Source of the DNA: an uncultured Pelagibacteraceae bacterium
GTDB taxonomy: Bacteria > Pseudomonadota > Alphaproteobacteria > Pelagibacterales > Pelagibacteraceae
Assembly (NCBI GenBank): GCA_902573425.1
Contig: CACGJO010000004.1
Span: 21,087-85,086 of the forward strand
Length of the DNA stretch: 64,000 bases
Direction of reading: 5' to 3'
The position numbers and the translations under genes are program-made. The notes below the pieces were generated by a model that worked only from the letters and a program-made list of their open reading frames with translations, searched no databases and was not told the DNA's origin. Positions 56,126-64,000 of the stretch are shown here, one piece after another (the first letter of the stretch is position 1; each line of letters begins with the position of its first letter).

Positions 56126-57166
56126 CTATTTATTGGATGAAGATATAAAATTCCATCTACAATCAAAACTTGGAATGAAAATTTCAGATAAATTTGTATT
56201 ACCAAAGCTGCTCTGCAAAACTTTTGTCCAATTTTTAACCTGTTTAGGTTTTTTGTCCTGACATCCTACTTGAGCGGTAATAGCTCCACCTTTTTTTAAA
56301 ATTCTCTTTAGGTATTTCATATTGCGCTTTGCTAGATCTATACAATACTGATCATCATTAAGATCTACAAATATATTATCGTATTTGGAATTTTCAATAG
56401 ACTTTATACTTTTAAATGCATCCCCCCAATATGTTTTAACTTTATTACTTTTTTTAATTCTAGATGTAATTTTGGGCAAATGCTTATAACTTAATTCGAC
56501 AACCTGGGGATCTAGCTCAAACCAGTCAACAAAATTGAAATCATTTTGCAGACATTCTCTTACAACCCCGCCATCGCCACCACCTATTACAGCTGCGATA
56601 CCTTTTTTTTTACAAATATCTGTTCCAGATTTCACAAAAGTTGAGCTATAAAGTTTTTCATCTTTTTCTGCTACTTGAAGTTCATCATCTATAAATAAAG
56701 CATTACCAAACTCCTCTATATTTAAAATTTCTAATTTTTGACCAACTTTTGAAACAAGTTTTTCTAAAATATCATTAACCACATAGTATTTTTTTTGTCC
56801 CTGTGTACTGTAAATATCATCCTTCAAGGCAATGCTACTTCTATCAAAATTATTCACAACTATTCTCGTGTGATTAATTTCTTTTTTTAAAATATTTAGG
56901 GCCACTCTTGGTGAGATTTTACCACATGTAAAAAAATCAAAGCTTACAACTCCTCTCTCGGGAAAAGTATGAAAGCTCATATGACTTTCCGCTAATAAAG
57001 CTACAGATGTGAAGCCTTGTGGTTCAAATGTATGACTAGAAATTTTTAGCAATTCTACATTAGCTTTTTTTGAAATTTTATAGAAAATTTTTTCGTAAAA
57101 GTCAGACGGGTAATCTTTTTTTACCCCGAGAAAATCTAATGTTATATGTTCCCCAACTTTAATCAT
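56126..57166 (-). CDS. SpeD-SpeE fusion: S-adenosylmethionine decarboxylase and spermidine synthase
   Basis: One 346-aa chain carries both polyamine enzymes. Residues 1-115 are SpeD: AESHMSFHTFPERG holds the Glu60-Ser61 self-cleavage site (pyruvoyl Ser61), and DFFTCG ends with Cys81. Residues ~150-340 are SpeE: EEFGNALFIDDELQVAEKDE, IGGGDGGVVREC (195-204), FELDP (Asp219), GDAF (Asp249) and NIFVDLNDDQYC (Asp268). The YHE block that usually follows the first SpeE strand pair is replaced by YSSTFVKSG. It is last in a run with mtnP, mtnA and an aldolase gene, which handle its by-product methylthioadenosine. Confidence 0.88.
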   Translation of the reverse strand: MIKVGEHITLDFLGVKKDYPSDFYEKIFYKISKKANVELLKISSHTFEPQGFTSVALLAESHMSFHTFPERGVVSFDFFTCGKISPRVALNILKKEINHTRIVVNNFDRSSIALKDDIYSTQGQKKYYVVNDILEKLVSKVGQKLEILNIEEFGNALFIDDELQVAEKDEKLYSSTFVKSGTDICKKKGIAAVIGGGDGGVVRECLQNDFNFVDWFELDPQVVELSYKHLPKITSRIKKSNKVKTYWGDAFKSIKSIENSKYDNIFVDLNDDQYCIDLAKRNMKYLKRILKKGGAITAQVGCQDKKPKQVKNWTKVLQSSFGNTNLSEIFIPSFDCRWNFISSSNK

Positions 57167-57173
57167 TATAAAA

Positions 57174-57818
57174 CTAATTCCTTTTATAATTTTTCATCTT
57201 ACTTAAAACAATTTTCATTTCTTTATTAGTAAGAATTTTTGGTATTCCAATTCTTATTGCATTTATATATTGATGGCAAATATTTTCGACTTCTTGTGCA
57301 AGCTCAAATGCATAATCTAAATTTTTTCCAAATGCTATTTGACCGTGATTAGACATTAGGCAAGCTGTCCTATTCTTCAGTGCTGATAAAATATTCTTAG
57401 ATAAACTTCTTGTTCCAAAAGTAGCGTATTTAGAGCATTTTATGTCATTTCCACCCGCAACTCCAACCATGTAATGGAAGGCTGGTATGGTTTTATTATG
57501 AGTGGACACTGCTGTGGCACACGTAGAATGTGCATGGACAATTGCTTTTGCATCTTTTTTATTCACATAAATGTCTTGATGAAATCGCCATTCTGACGAT
57601 GGTTTGTCTTTTTTTTTGTCGAATCGGCCTTTTAAAGAAACAAAAACAATGTCTTTTGTTTTTAGAGATGAATATTTAGCTCCAGAGGGAGTAATATAAA
57701 ATCCATTAACCCCTTTTTCTTTTACCCTAACAGAAACGTTTCCTGATCTTAATGCAGATAAATTTGTTGTGTTCAATTTTTTTGCATATTTAATTACTTG
57801 TGCTCTAAGTTTTTTCAT
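57174..57818 (-). CDS. Class II aldolase, FucA-like; probable methylthioribulose-1-P aldolase
   Basis: A 214-aa zinc aldolase. PSSEWRFHQDIY gives catalytic Glu76; HAHSTCATAVS gives His95 and His97; MSNHGQIA gives His158. These match E73, H92, H94 and H155 of E. coli FucA with a constant offset of three, and HYMVGVAGGNDIKCSKYATFGTR is also FucA-like. MtnB dehydratases lack the Glu in that place. Lying between mtnA and speDE, it most likely splits methylthioribulose-1-phosphate to DHAP and an aldehyde (DHAP shunt). It overlaps mtnA by four bases. Confidence 0.8.
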   Translation of the reverse strand: MKKLRAQVIKYAKKLNTTNLSALRSGNVSVRVKEKGVNGFYITPSGAKYSSLKTKDIVFVSLKGRFDKKKDKPSSEWRFHQDIYVNKKDAKAIVHAHSTCATAVSTHNKTIPAFHYMVGVAGGNDIKCSKYATFGTRSLSKNILSALKNRTACLMSNHGQIAFGKNLDYAFELAQEVENICHQYINAIRIGIPKILTNKEMKIVLSKMKNYKRN

Positions 57819-58885
57819 TTAAATAAGTTCTTTAATCCTTTTAAAGATGCTTCGCAAACACCTTTTTCTGTTATCAATCCTGTCACGTATTTAGCCGGAG
57901 TAACATCAAAGGCTAAATTCATAGCTTTACTTTTTTTTGGATAAATTAAAATTTTTGTTAGTTTGTTATTTTCATCTAGCCCCTCTATATGTGATAACTC
58001 TTCTGAATTTCTCTCCTCTATAGGTATATTTTTAAAATTTTTTAGATTCCAGTCAATTGTTGAGCTTGGTAAGGCTACATAAAAAGGAATCTTGTTATCA
58101 TAAGCGGCTAAAGCTTTGAGGTATGTCCCAATCTTATTAGCTACATCCCCAGAAGAAAGAGTTCTGTCTGTTCCAGTAATACACATATCTACTTTACCTT
58201 GTTGCATTAAAATACCACCGGTATTATCAGCAATTATTGTGTTTGGTATTCCCTCCTCATTTAATTCGTATGATGTTAAGTTTGCTCCTTGATTTCTTGG
58301 TCTGGTTTCATCAACCCAAACATGAATTTTAATACCTTTTTGATGAGCATGGTAAATTGGTGAAGTTGCTGTTCCCCAGTCAATTGTGGCAAGCCATCCA
58401 GCATTACAGTGAGTTAAAATATTTACTGTATCTTTTTTTTTTCTATAAATTTCCTCAATTATTCCTAAACCATTCAGACCAATATTTTTACAAAAACTTA
58501 TATCCTCTTCACAAATATTTTTTGCTTCAGAAATTGCTATTTTCAAAATATCATTACTATTTACTCTTGATAATTTTTCCATCATTCGGTCGACTGCCCA
58601 TTTTAAATTTATAGCCGTAGGCCTGGAGCCAATTAAATCCTCACTGACTTTTTTTAAAAAAGATTTATCATTTCTTTCAATTATTGCTAATACTAAACCG
58701 TATGCAGCAGTTGCTCCTATTAGTGGCGCTCCCCTGACTTCCATTGTTTTTATTGCATTTAAAGCGTCTTTTATATTTTTTAAATCTTTTATTATAAATT
58801 TATGTGGAAGTTTAGTTTGGTCAATAATTTTTACTATATTATCTTCAAACCAGATTGTTCTAAATACTTTTCCATTGATACGCAT
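57815..58885 (-). CDS. mtnA: Methylthioribose-1-phosphate isomerase
   Basis: MtnA turns methylthioribose-1-P into the ribulose form. The 356-aa protein has the expected GAPLIGATAAYG, THCNAGWLATIDWGTA with catalytic Cys160, and ITGTDRTLSSGDVANKIGT with catalytic Asp240. ADNTGGILM precedes it. Related eIF2B-like proteins lack this Cys-Asp pair. It starts on the last base of the mtnP stop codon and overlaps the aldolase gene by four bases. Confidence 0.94.
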   Translation of the reverse strand: MRINGKVFRTIWFEDNIVKIIDQTKLPHKFIIKDLKNIKDALNAIKTMEVRGAPLIGATAAYGLVLAIIERNDKSFLKKVSEDLIGSRPTAINLKWAVDRMMEKLSRVNSNDILKIAISEAKNICEEDISFCKNIGLNGLGIIEEIYRKKKDTVNILTHCNAGWLATIDWGTATSPIYHAHQKGIKIHVWVDETRPRNQGANLTSYELNEEGIPNTIIADNTGGILMQQGKVDMCITGTDRTLSSGDVANKIGTYLKALAAYDNKIPFYVALPSSTIDWNLKNFKNIPIEERNSEELSHIEGLDENNKLTKILIYPKKSKAMNLAFDVTPAKYVTGLITEKGVCEASLKGLKNLFK

Positions 58886-59775
58886 TATTTTTTAAGCACT
58901 CTGCCAGCAATATATTTTAATTTTTCTATTGTTTTTTTTGTTCTTATTTTTGGGTCAGTTATAATAGCTGTATCTAAACAATTATTTGTTGGATCTTTTT
59001 CTACAGAAAAATATTTAAATGTTTTGATAATTTCTTTAATCATATTTTGAGCATTCGTTGCATTATTTTTAAGAGTATTAATAACCATTTCTACATCAAC
59101 TTCTTCATTTTCTGACTGCCAACAATCATAATCGGTAACCATAGCGATTGTGGAATATCTAATTTCCGCTTCTCTAGCTAATTTTGCTTCTGGCATATTT
59201 GTCATTCCAATTACGTCTGCTTTCCAGGATCTATATAAATTTGACTCGGCAAATGTAGAAAATTGTGGTCCTTCCATAACAACATAGGTACCTCCCATTT
59301 GGTATTTAATTTTTAATTTTTTTAATGCTTCAGCACTACAATCTCTTAGCGCTTTACTTGTTGGCTGTGCCATAGAAACATGTGCAACAATTTCGTCGTC
59401 AAAAAAAGTTTTTGATCTAGAAAAAGTTCTGTCTATAAATTGATCAACTATAACAAAAGTGCCTGGTGATAAATTTCCTTTTAAAGATCCTACAGCCGAA
59501 ACAGACACTATATCTGTAACACCCATTTGTTTCATGGCATCAATGTTTGCTCTGAAATTTATATTTGTTGGACTTGTTTTGTGTCCTCGAGAATGTCTAG
59601 GAATGAAACATATTTCATTACCATAAAACTTAGCTGTCATAATTAAGTCCGATGGATTCCCCCATGATGTCTCAATTTTTTTCCATTTTGTTTTTTCAAA
59701 ACCTTCTATTTTGTACAAACCGCTACCTCCAATTATGCCAAGTTTTCTATTTATCCCAAGAATTCTATTTTTCAT
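58885..59775 (-). CDS. mtnP: S-methyl-5'-thioadenosine phosphorylase
   Basis: MtnP cleaves methylthioadenosine with phosphate to adenine and methylthioribose-1-P. Residues GIIGGSGLYKIEGF, PRHSRGHKTSPTNINFRAN, GPQFSTFAES and IGMTNMPEAKLAREAEIRY are the phosphorylase family blocks, and VTDYDCW carries the base-binding Asp typical of adenosine-type substrates. The length of 296 aa is usual. It begins the minus-strand operon, with 43 bases to the divergent apt, whose product salvages the adenine released. Confidence 0.94.
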   Translation of the reverse strand: MKNRILGINRKLGIIGGSGLYKIEGFEKTKWKKIETSWGNPSDLIMTAKFYGNEICFIPRHSRGHKTSPTNINFRANIDAMKQMGVTDIVSVSAVGSLKGNLSPGTFVIVDQFIDRTFSRSKTFFDDEIVAHVSMAQPTSKALRDCSAEALKKLKIKYQMGGTYVVMEGPQFSTFAESNLYRSWKADVIGMTNMPEAKLAREAEIRYSTIAMVTDYDCWQSENEEVDVEMVINTLKNNATNAQNMIKEIIKTFKYFSVEKDPTNNCLDTAIITDPKIRTKKTIEKLKYIAGRVLKK

Positions 59776-59818
59776 GATTTAATTATTAATCTTTTTTTGT
59801 TAGATAATGAAGTAAAAT

Positions 59819-60346
59819 ATGGATTTAAAAAAATATATTAGATCAATACCTGACTACCCAAAAAAAGGCATTTTATTTAGAGATATAACAACTTTAATAA
59901 AAGACCCTGAGGCTTTTAATTTTAGTGTTGATAAAATTATAGAAATATCAAAAAAAATTAAATTTGATAAAGTTGCAGCTATAGAGTCCAGAGGATTTAT
60001 TTTTGCTGCTGTTGTCTCTTATAGGTTGAAAAAACCTCTTATAATGATGAGAAAAAAAAATAAGTTACCTGCTGAAAGACACTCTGTCGATTTTGAATTA
60101 GAATATGGTAGAGCCACAATAGAGGTACACAAAGATTCTATTAATAAAGATGACAATATTTTAATTATAGATGATTTAATTGCTACTGGAGGTACAGCTG
60201 AAGCAGGGGCAAAATTGGTGGAGATTTCAAAGGGGAAAGTTGCTGGTTTTATTTTTATAATAAATTTGTTTGATTTAGGTGGTAACCAAAAATTAAAAGA
60301 TAATTCTTATTTTACTGAAAGCTTAATAGATTTTCCTGGTCACTAA
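59819..60346 (+). CDS. apt: Adenine phosphoribosyltransferase
   Basis: Apt makes AMP from adenine and PRPP. The 175-aa protein starts KKYIRSIPDYPKKGILFRDIT, contains AIESRGFIFAA and LPAERHSVDFELEYGRATIEVH, and has the PRPP loop ILIIDDLIATGGTAEA. It is divergent from mtnP, a pairing that makes sense since MtnP releases adenine. It ends directly next to the convergent epimerase gene. Confidence 0.96.
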   Translation: MDLKKYIRSIPDYPKKGILFRDITTLIKDPEAFNFSVDKIIEISKKIKFDKVAAIESRGFIFAAVVSYRLKKPLIMMRKKNKLPAERHSVDFELEYGRATIEVHKDSINKDDNILIIDDLIATGGTAEAGAKLVEISKGKVAGFIFIINLFDLGGNQKLKDNSYFTESLIDFPGH

Positions 60347-61357
60347 TTATATCTCTTTTTTTATCCAGGTTGACGGTGTTAATTCGTTTTGAATTTCAAC
60401 ATTTATATAATAGTCAAAAGGTTTTACCCCCCTTTTTTTTATATAATCAAATGTTTTTGTTATACCTGTTTTAAGGTCAACGGTAGTCTTATAATTTAAA
60501 AGTTTTCTTGCTTTATCAGCTGAACAAGTAGCGTGCTTGACTTCTTGTGGTCTATCAGGCTTATAAATTGGTTTTAAATTGCTCCCAGATATATTAGAAC
60601 ACATTTCAGCTACTTTATTTATGGTTACAAACTCTTCATCAGGTCCAATATTTATTATTTGTTTGTTTAAATTTACTTGATCTCTCATCGGTATAAGACA
60701 ACTTAAACAATCGTCTATATAGGAAAAACATCGTTTTTGCTCTCCGTCTCCATAAATAATTGGAGCTTTATTTTGCAACATTCTGTTTAACATAATTGAT
60801 ACAACATTTCTAAAAGGGTCGTCATACTTCTGCTTTGGTCCTATTATATTGTGTGGAACAGCAATCACCCACTCTACTTTATTCAACTCACATAAATTTA
60901 TAAGAGTTTGTTCTGCAGCAACCTTTGAAATTGCATATGGGTCTGTTGGATTTGTTTTCATATCTTCAGTGAAAGGGTATTTTTGCGAACCGTATCTGGC
61001 CATAGAAGAACAAAAAATTATCCTTTTGACTTTGTTTGATATAGCGGCAGAAAATACTGAAACAGAAGCTAAATAATTATTTTTTCCTATTTCATACGGA
61101 GAAAAAACTGACAGACCCTCGTGCGCTGTTGCGGCACAATGATATACGATGTTAGCACCTTTCATAAGTTCTTTTACTTTTTTAAGATCACAACAATCTA
61201 TTTTATGAAATTTTATATTTTTTGGAACATTATCTTCATAACCTCCCATCATATTGTCAACGCCAACTACTTCGTGACCCATTTCTGATAATTTTTCTGC
61301 TAGATGAGATCCTAAAAAGCCTGCAGCGCCGGTGATAAATACTTTATTTTTTTTCAT
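60347..61357 (-). CDS. NAD-dependent sugar epimerase/dehydratase (GalE-like SDR)
   Basis: A 336-aa extended SDR. The NAD motif is ITGAAGFLGSHLAEKL (about 8-23), with VGVDNMMGG, CAATAHEG, the Ser in CSSMARYG, and the catalytic YAISKVAAEQ. HNIIGPKQKYDDPFRNVVS and the C-terminal RPQEVKHATCSADKARKLL look like UDP-sugar 4-epimerases or GDP/UDP-dehydratases. The reaction cannot be fixed. It lies 44 bases downstream of a GT2 gene on the same strand. Confidence 0.84.
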   Translation of the reverse strand: MKKNKVFITGAAGFLGSHLAEKLSEMGHEVVGVDNMMGGYEDNVPKNIKFHKIDCCDLKKVKELMKGANIVYHCAATAHEGLSVFSPYEIGKNNYLASVSVFSAAISNKVKRIIFCSSMARYGSQKYPFTEDMKTNPTDPYAISKVAAEQTLINLCELNKVEWVIAVPHNIIGPKQKYDDPFRNVVSIMLNRMLQNKAPIIYGDGEQKRCFSYIDDCLSCLIPMRDQVNLNKQIINIGPDEEFVTINKVAEMCSNISGSNLKPIYKPDRPQEVKHATCSADKARKLLNYKTTVDLKTGITKTFDYIKKRGVKPFDYYINVEIQNELTPSTWIKKEI

Positions 61358-61401
61358 TGGTATTAATTTTTATATTAAAAATATGTCAAATCAATAAATA
61401 A

Positions 61402-62277
61402 TCATACTTTAGGTCTGTACCATGATTTTTTTCCAGATATTGAGTTCACAAGACCCGAAAATCTTTGGTAATAAATTTCTTTTTTCTCTTTCTTCATAAT
61501 CATAAAAAAAAAGAAATACTTAAAAAGTGATGATATAAGTTTGGGAAATACGATAATTAATGAATTTATAAAACCTTTGTATTTTTTATTGTAATAAAAA
61601 GTAGACCACATCCAATGCCAATTTCTAGAAAGTTCCATTTGATGGTTAATTTTATTTTCGTGAGACTTACCTCCTTCGTGAAAAATTATTATTGGCGCAC
61701 AAAAATAAACTTTTTTTCTATTTTCAAAAAGCCTCATAGCTAAATCAGTTTCTTCCAAAAAAAAGAAAATGTTTTCATCAAAAAAACCTATGTTCTCAAA
61801 TTTTTGAAGATTAAGAAATAAAGCATGACCTCTTATACTTTTAATTAATTTTCGATTTAACTCGATGCCATGATCCCACCAATTACTTTTTGAAGATAAA
61901 GTAAAGCTTATAAATTTCTTTTTATCCTCGATGGTATTAGGCTGTATCATCGCAAATCCTGGATTTTCCTCGGCCATTTTAAAAAAATTAGTTATTGTGT
62001 CAGGAAAAAGTTCGGTATCAGGATTAAGTATTAAAGCATATTTTGTTTTAACTTCTTTTAGTCCAATATTATTTCCTTTTCCATAACCAATATTTTCTCC
62101 AGAAAGAATACATTTAACATTTTTAAATTCCCTTTCTATTTTTGTTTTGTAAACTTGATCATTTGAATTTTCTACGTTAACAACTTTGTATTGCTTATCT
62201 ATAGAATTTAAGCATTTTCTGATTTTGTTTTCGCTTTTAAAGGATGTTATTACTATAGTTATATCTTTAATTGACAT
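61402..62277 (-). CDS. Family 2 glycosyltransferase (rhamnosyltransferase-like)
   Basis: A 291-aa GT-A enzyme. VITSFKSENKIRKCLNSI opens the fold; ENIGYGKGNNIGLKEVKTKYALILNPDTELFPD gives the donor site with Asn-Pro-Asp in place of DxD, as in WbbL-type rhamnosyltransferases. FFDENIFFFLEETDLAMRLFENRKKVYF carries the later acidic block. The C-terminal part is hydrophobic/basic (about 235-275), suggesting membrane contact. With rfbB next door on the opposite strand, a deoxysugar donor is likely. Confidence 0.83.
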   Translation of the reverse strand: MSIKDITIVITSFKSENKIRKCLNSIDKQYKVVNVENSNDQVYKTKIEREFKNVKCILSGENIGYGKGNNIGLKEVKTKYALILNPDTELFPDTITNFFKMAEENPGFAMIQPNTIEDKKKFISFTLSSKSNWWDHGIELNRKLIKSIRGHALFLNLQKFENIGFFDENIFFFLEETDLAMRLFENRKKVYFCAPIIIFHEGGKSHENKINHQMELSRNWHWMWSTFYYNKKYKGFINSLIIVFPKLISSLFKYFFFFMIMKKEKKEIYYQRFSGLVNSISGKKSWYRPKV

Positions 62278-62357
62278 TATTTAAACATAATTGATTTTAT
62301 ACTCTAATTATTTTAAAACTTTAACTTAATTGATCATGTCTTATTTGTAAAATTATA

Positions 62358-63389
62358 ATGAAAAAAATTATTGTAACTGGTGGCTCTGGGTTTATAGGAA
62401 GCAATTTAATTAGACTTTTACTTAAAAAAAAATATTTTGTAATTAATATAGATAAATTAAGTTATTCAGCTAATTCTTATAATATAAAGGGTTTTAAGCA
62501 AAACCGTAATTACTTATTTTATAATTTAGATATAAACAAAACGTCTCGAATATTAAAAATTTTAGAAAAACATAAACCAATAGGTATATTTAATTTAGCT
62601 GCAGAAACTCACGTTGATAGATCTATTGACAAAGCACACCATTTTATAAGGTCTAATATTGTTGGGGTCTATAGTTTGCTAGAAGCAATAAGAAAGTTTG
62701 AAAATAAAAAACAAAAAAAGTTGAAACTTTTACAAGTTTCGACAGATGAAGTGTATGGTGATATTCCTAAAAAACAAAGTGCAGGTGAAAATCACAATTA
62801 TAATCCTAGTTCTCCCTATTCAGCATCTAAAGCTGCAGCAGATCAATTTTTAAAATCTTATAGTAGAACTTACGGTACTAAAATATTAATAGCTCATCCT
62901 TGTAATAATTATGGTCCTAATCAGCATCCAGAAAAATTTATACCAAAAATGATTTTTAATATTTTAAATAATAGGCCTTTGCCACTTTATGGAAATGGAA
63001 AGAATATTAGAGAATGGATTTATGTAAAAGATAACTGTGAAGCATTGCTTAAAATTTTTTTGAAAGGCAAAAATGGAAGGAATTATAATATTGGTACAAA
63101 TATAAAATTAAAAAACACTGATATTGCTTCAAGATTGTTAGATGTTGCAAAAAGAAATAAAATAAAAATTTCCAAAAATACTAAAATTATTTTTGTAAAA
63201 GATAGGCCAGGTCATGACGAAAGGTATGCTTTAAATTCAAATAGAATAAAGAGAGAAATTAAATGGAAATACAAAACTTCTATTTCTAAAGGTCTTTTTA
63301 AAACAATTGAATGGTACTCAAAAAATTATAATTATTTTAAACAAATTTCTAAAAAGAATATAACTAAAAGATTAGGTTTGAAAGTATGA
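62358..63389 (+). CDS. rfbB: dTDP-glucose 4,6-dehydratase
   Basis: RfbB/RmlB makes dTDP-4-keto-6-deoxyglucose, a precursor of rhamnose and other deoxysugars. The 343-aa protein has VTGGSGFIGSNLIRLLL, NLAAETHVDRSID, the STDEVYGD catalytic block, YSASKAAADQFLKSY with catalytic Tyr/Lys, NNYGPNQHPEKFIP and GRNYNIG. It overlaps the RmlD-like gene downstream by four bases. UDP-GlcNAc dehydratases are distant relatives, but the block order here fits RmlB. Confidence 0.92.
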   Translation: MKKIIVTGGSGFIGSNLIRLLLKKKYFVINIDKLSYSANSYNIKGFKQNRNYLFYNLDINKTSRILKILEKHKPIGIFNLAAETHVDRSIDKAHHFIRSNIVGVYSLLEAIRKFENKKQKKLKLLQVSTDEVYGDIPKKQSAGENHNYNPSSPYSASKAAADQFLKSYSRTYGTKILIAHPCNNYGPNQHPEKFIPKMIFNILNNRPLPLYGNGKNIREWIYVKDNCEALLKIFLKGKNGRNYNIGTNIKLKNTDIASRLLDVAKRNKIKISKNTKIIFVKDRPGHDERYALNSNRIKREIKWKYKTSISKGLFKTIEWYSKNYNYFKQISKKNITKRLGLKV

Positions 63390-64000
63390 AAAAAAAAATT
63401 GTAGTAACTGGTGGATCAGGAAGATTTGCGAACGAGTTAAAAAAAATTAAAACAAAATATAATGTTATTTACCCCTCAAAAAAATATTTAGATATAACAA
63501 ACTTTAATAAAATTAAAAATTATTTAAAAAAAAATAAAGCAAATTACGTTGTTCACTTAGCTGGTATGTCTAGACCGATGAAATCTCATGAAACTAATTT
63601 AGTTAAAAGTATCAATTTAAATATAATTGGAACTTCTAATTTAGTGAGGGCATGTTCAGAATTAAATATTAAAATTATTTATTTTTCAACAAGTTATGTT
63701 TATCCTGGAAAAAAAGGTAATTATAAAGAAACCGATTCTGTTCTTCCGTGGAATAATTATGCTTGGTCTAAATTAGGTGGGGAATGTGCGGTTCAAATGT
63801 ACAAAAATTCATTAATCTTGAGAGCTTGTATGACTGAAAAACCTTTTATTCATAAAAAAGCCTTTAGCAATATTAAGTTAAATTTTATCTTTCATGAAGA
63901 TATAGCAAAAATCTTATTTCAAATAATTAATAAAAAAGGAATTTTGAATATCGGAGGTAAAACAAGGACAGTTTACGATTTTGCTAAAAAATATAATCCT
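63386..64000 (+). CDS. RmlD-like NAD-dependent sugar reductase/epimerase (3' end outside window)
   Basis: The window holds the first 205 codons. The start KKKIVVTGGSGRFANELKKI is an NAD(P) loop; YLDITNFNKIKNYL, VVHLAGMSRP, FSTSYVYPGKKG and the catalytic YAWSKLGGE (Tyr-x-x-x-Lys) follow the dTDP-4-dehydrorhamnose reductase (RmlD) layout. The late HEDIAKILFQII agrees. The start overlaps the rfbB stop (ATGA). A related epimerase/reductase making another deoxysugar is possible, and the rest of the cluster is beyond the window. Confidence 0.78.
   Translation, partial: MKKKIVVTGGSGRFANELKKIKTKYNVIYPSKKYLDITNFNKIKNYLKKNKANYVVHLAGMSRPMKSHETNLVKSINLNIIGTSNLVRACSELNIKIIYFSTSYVYPGKKGNYKETDSVLPWNNYAWSKLGGECAVQMYKNSLILRACMTEKPFIHKKAFSNIKLNFIFHEDIAKILFQIINKKGILNIGGKTRTVYDFAKKYNP

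Noticed and set aside
1..64000. CRISPR array, insertion sequence or prophage
   Set aside because: No regularly spaced repeats, transposase or phage structural genes are seen; the only clear tandem repeat is inside znuA.

Overview
The window is a very AT-rich, densely packed bacterial chromosome segment. Intergenic gaps are usually under 100 bp, many neighbouring genes overlap by 4-10 bases, and no stretch over 300 bases lacks a gene. I infer an alphaproteobacterium of the SAR11 (Pelagibacterales) type. The grounds are extreme AT bias, streamlining, lysine/asparagine/isoleucine-rich proteins, the tRNA-Tyr/tRNA-Gly/tuf group divergent from a SpoU methylase, a PurS/PurQ/PurL-type FGAM synthase, and a class II DAHP synthase. 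There is no 16S gene here to prove it. I see no insertion sequence, integrase, prophage or CRISPR array.

Layout. 1-1980: 5' part of tuf, tRNA-Gly and tRNA-Tyr on the minus strand, divergent from an rlmB-like methylase. 1982-12686: a surface-glycan island (SAM methyltransferases including an FkbM type, two polytopic GT-C-like proteins, a DPM1-like GT2, a GT17 enzyme, a putative glycosyltransferase and a 2OG-Fe(II) oxygenase), interrupted by nadK and tRNA-Thr and ended by tRNA-Leu. 12826-18675: an autotransporter-like outer membrane protein, then zinc uptake (znuA divergent from znuCB-zur, with two palindromes resembling Zur boxes) and acpS. 18672-22623: a second sugar cluster (SDR, Gfo/Idh/MocA, GT8-like, second GT17). 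22620-31029: cinA-like gene, then a tight plus-strand run sfsA-map-purBCSQL-bolA-grxD. 31021-39995: minus-strand housekeeping genes (rpsD, trmJ-like, cimA, cysS, nadE, class II DAHP synthase, glmS and a GlmU acetyltransferase domain alone). 40068-43391: gph, lysE-type exporter, prpB-prpC. 43394-46338: nrdAB with a probable double NrdR operator upstream. 46508-54047: hexose-phosphate mutase, TSUP permease, dusA, rpoZ, MFS transporter, beta-hydroxyacid dehydrogenase, PNPOx-like protein, gamma carbonic anhydrase-like protein and a redoxin. 54047-56068: convergent GT4 and GT9 genes. 56126-60346: a polyamine and methylthioadenosine unit. 60347-64000: a third sugar cluster (epimerase, GT2, rfbB and a cut-off RmlD-like gene).

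How genes work together. The most coherent little system is mtnP-mtnA-FucA-like aldolase-speDE, divergent from apt. The SpeD-SpeE fusion would make spermidine and release methylthioadenosine. MtnP would split that to adenine and methylthioribose-1-P; Apt recovers the adenine; MtnA plus the aldolase would return the sugar carbon as DHAP (the DHAP-shunt logic). The znu genes and zur form a self-regulated zinc module. GlmS, the GlmU-like acetyltransferase and possibly the mutase at 46508 supply amino-sugar precursors, and three glycosylation islands would use activated sugars for the cell surface.
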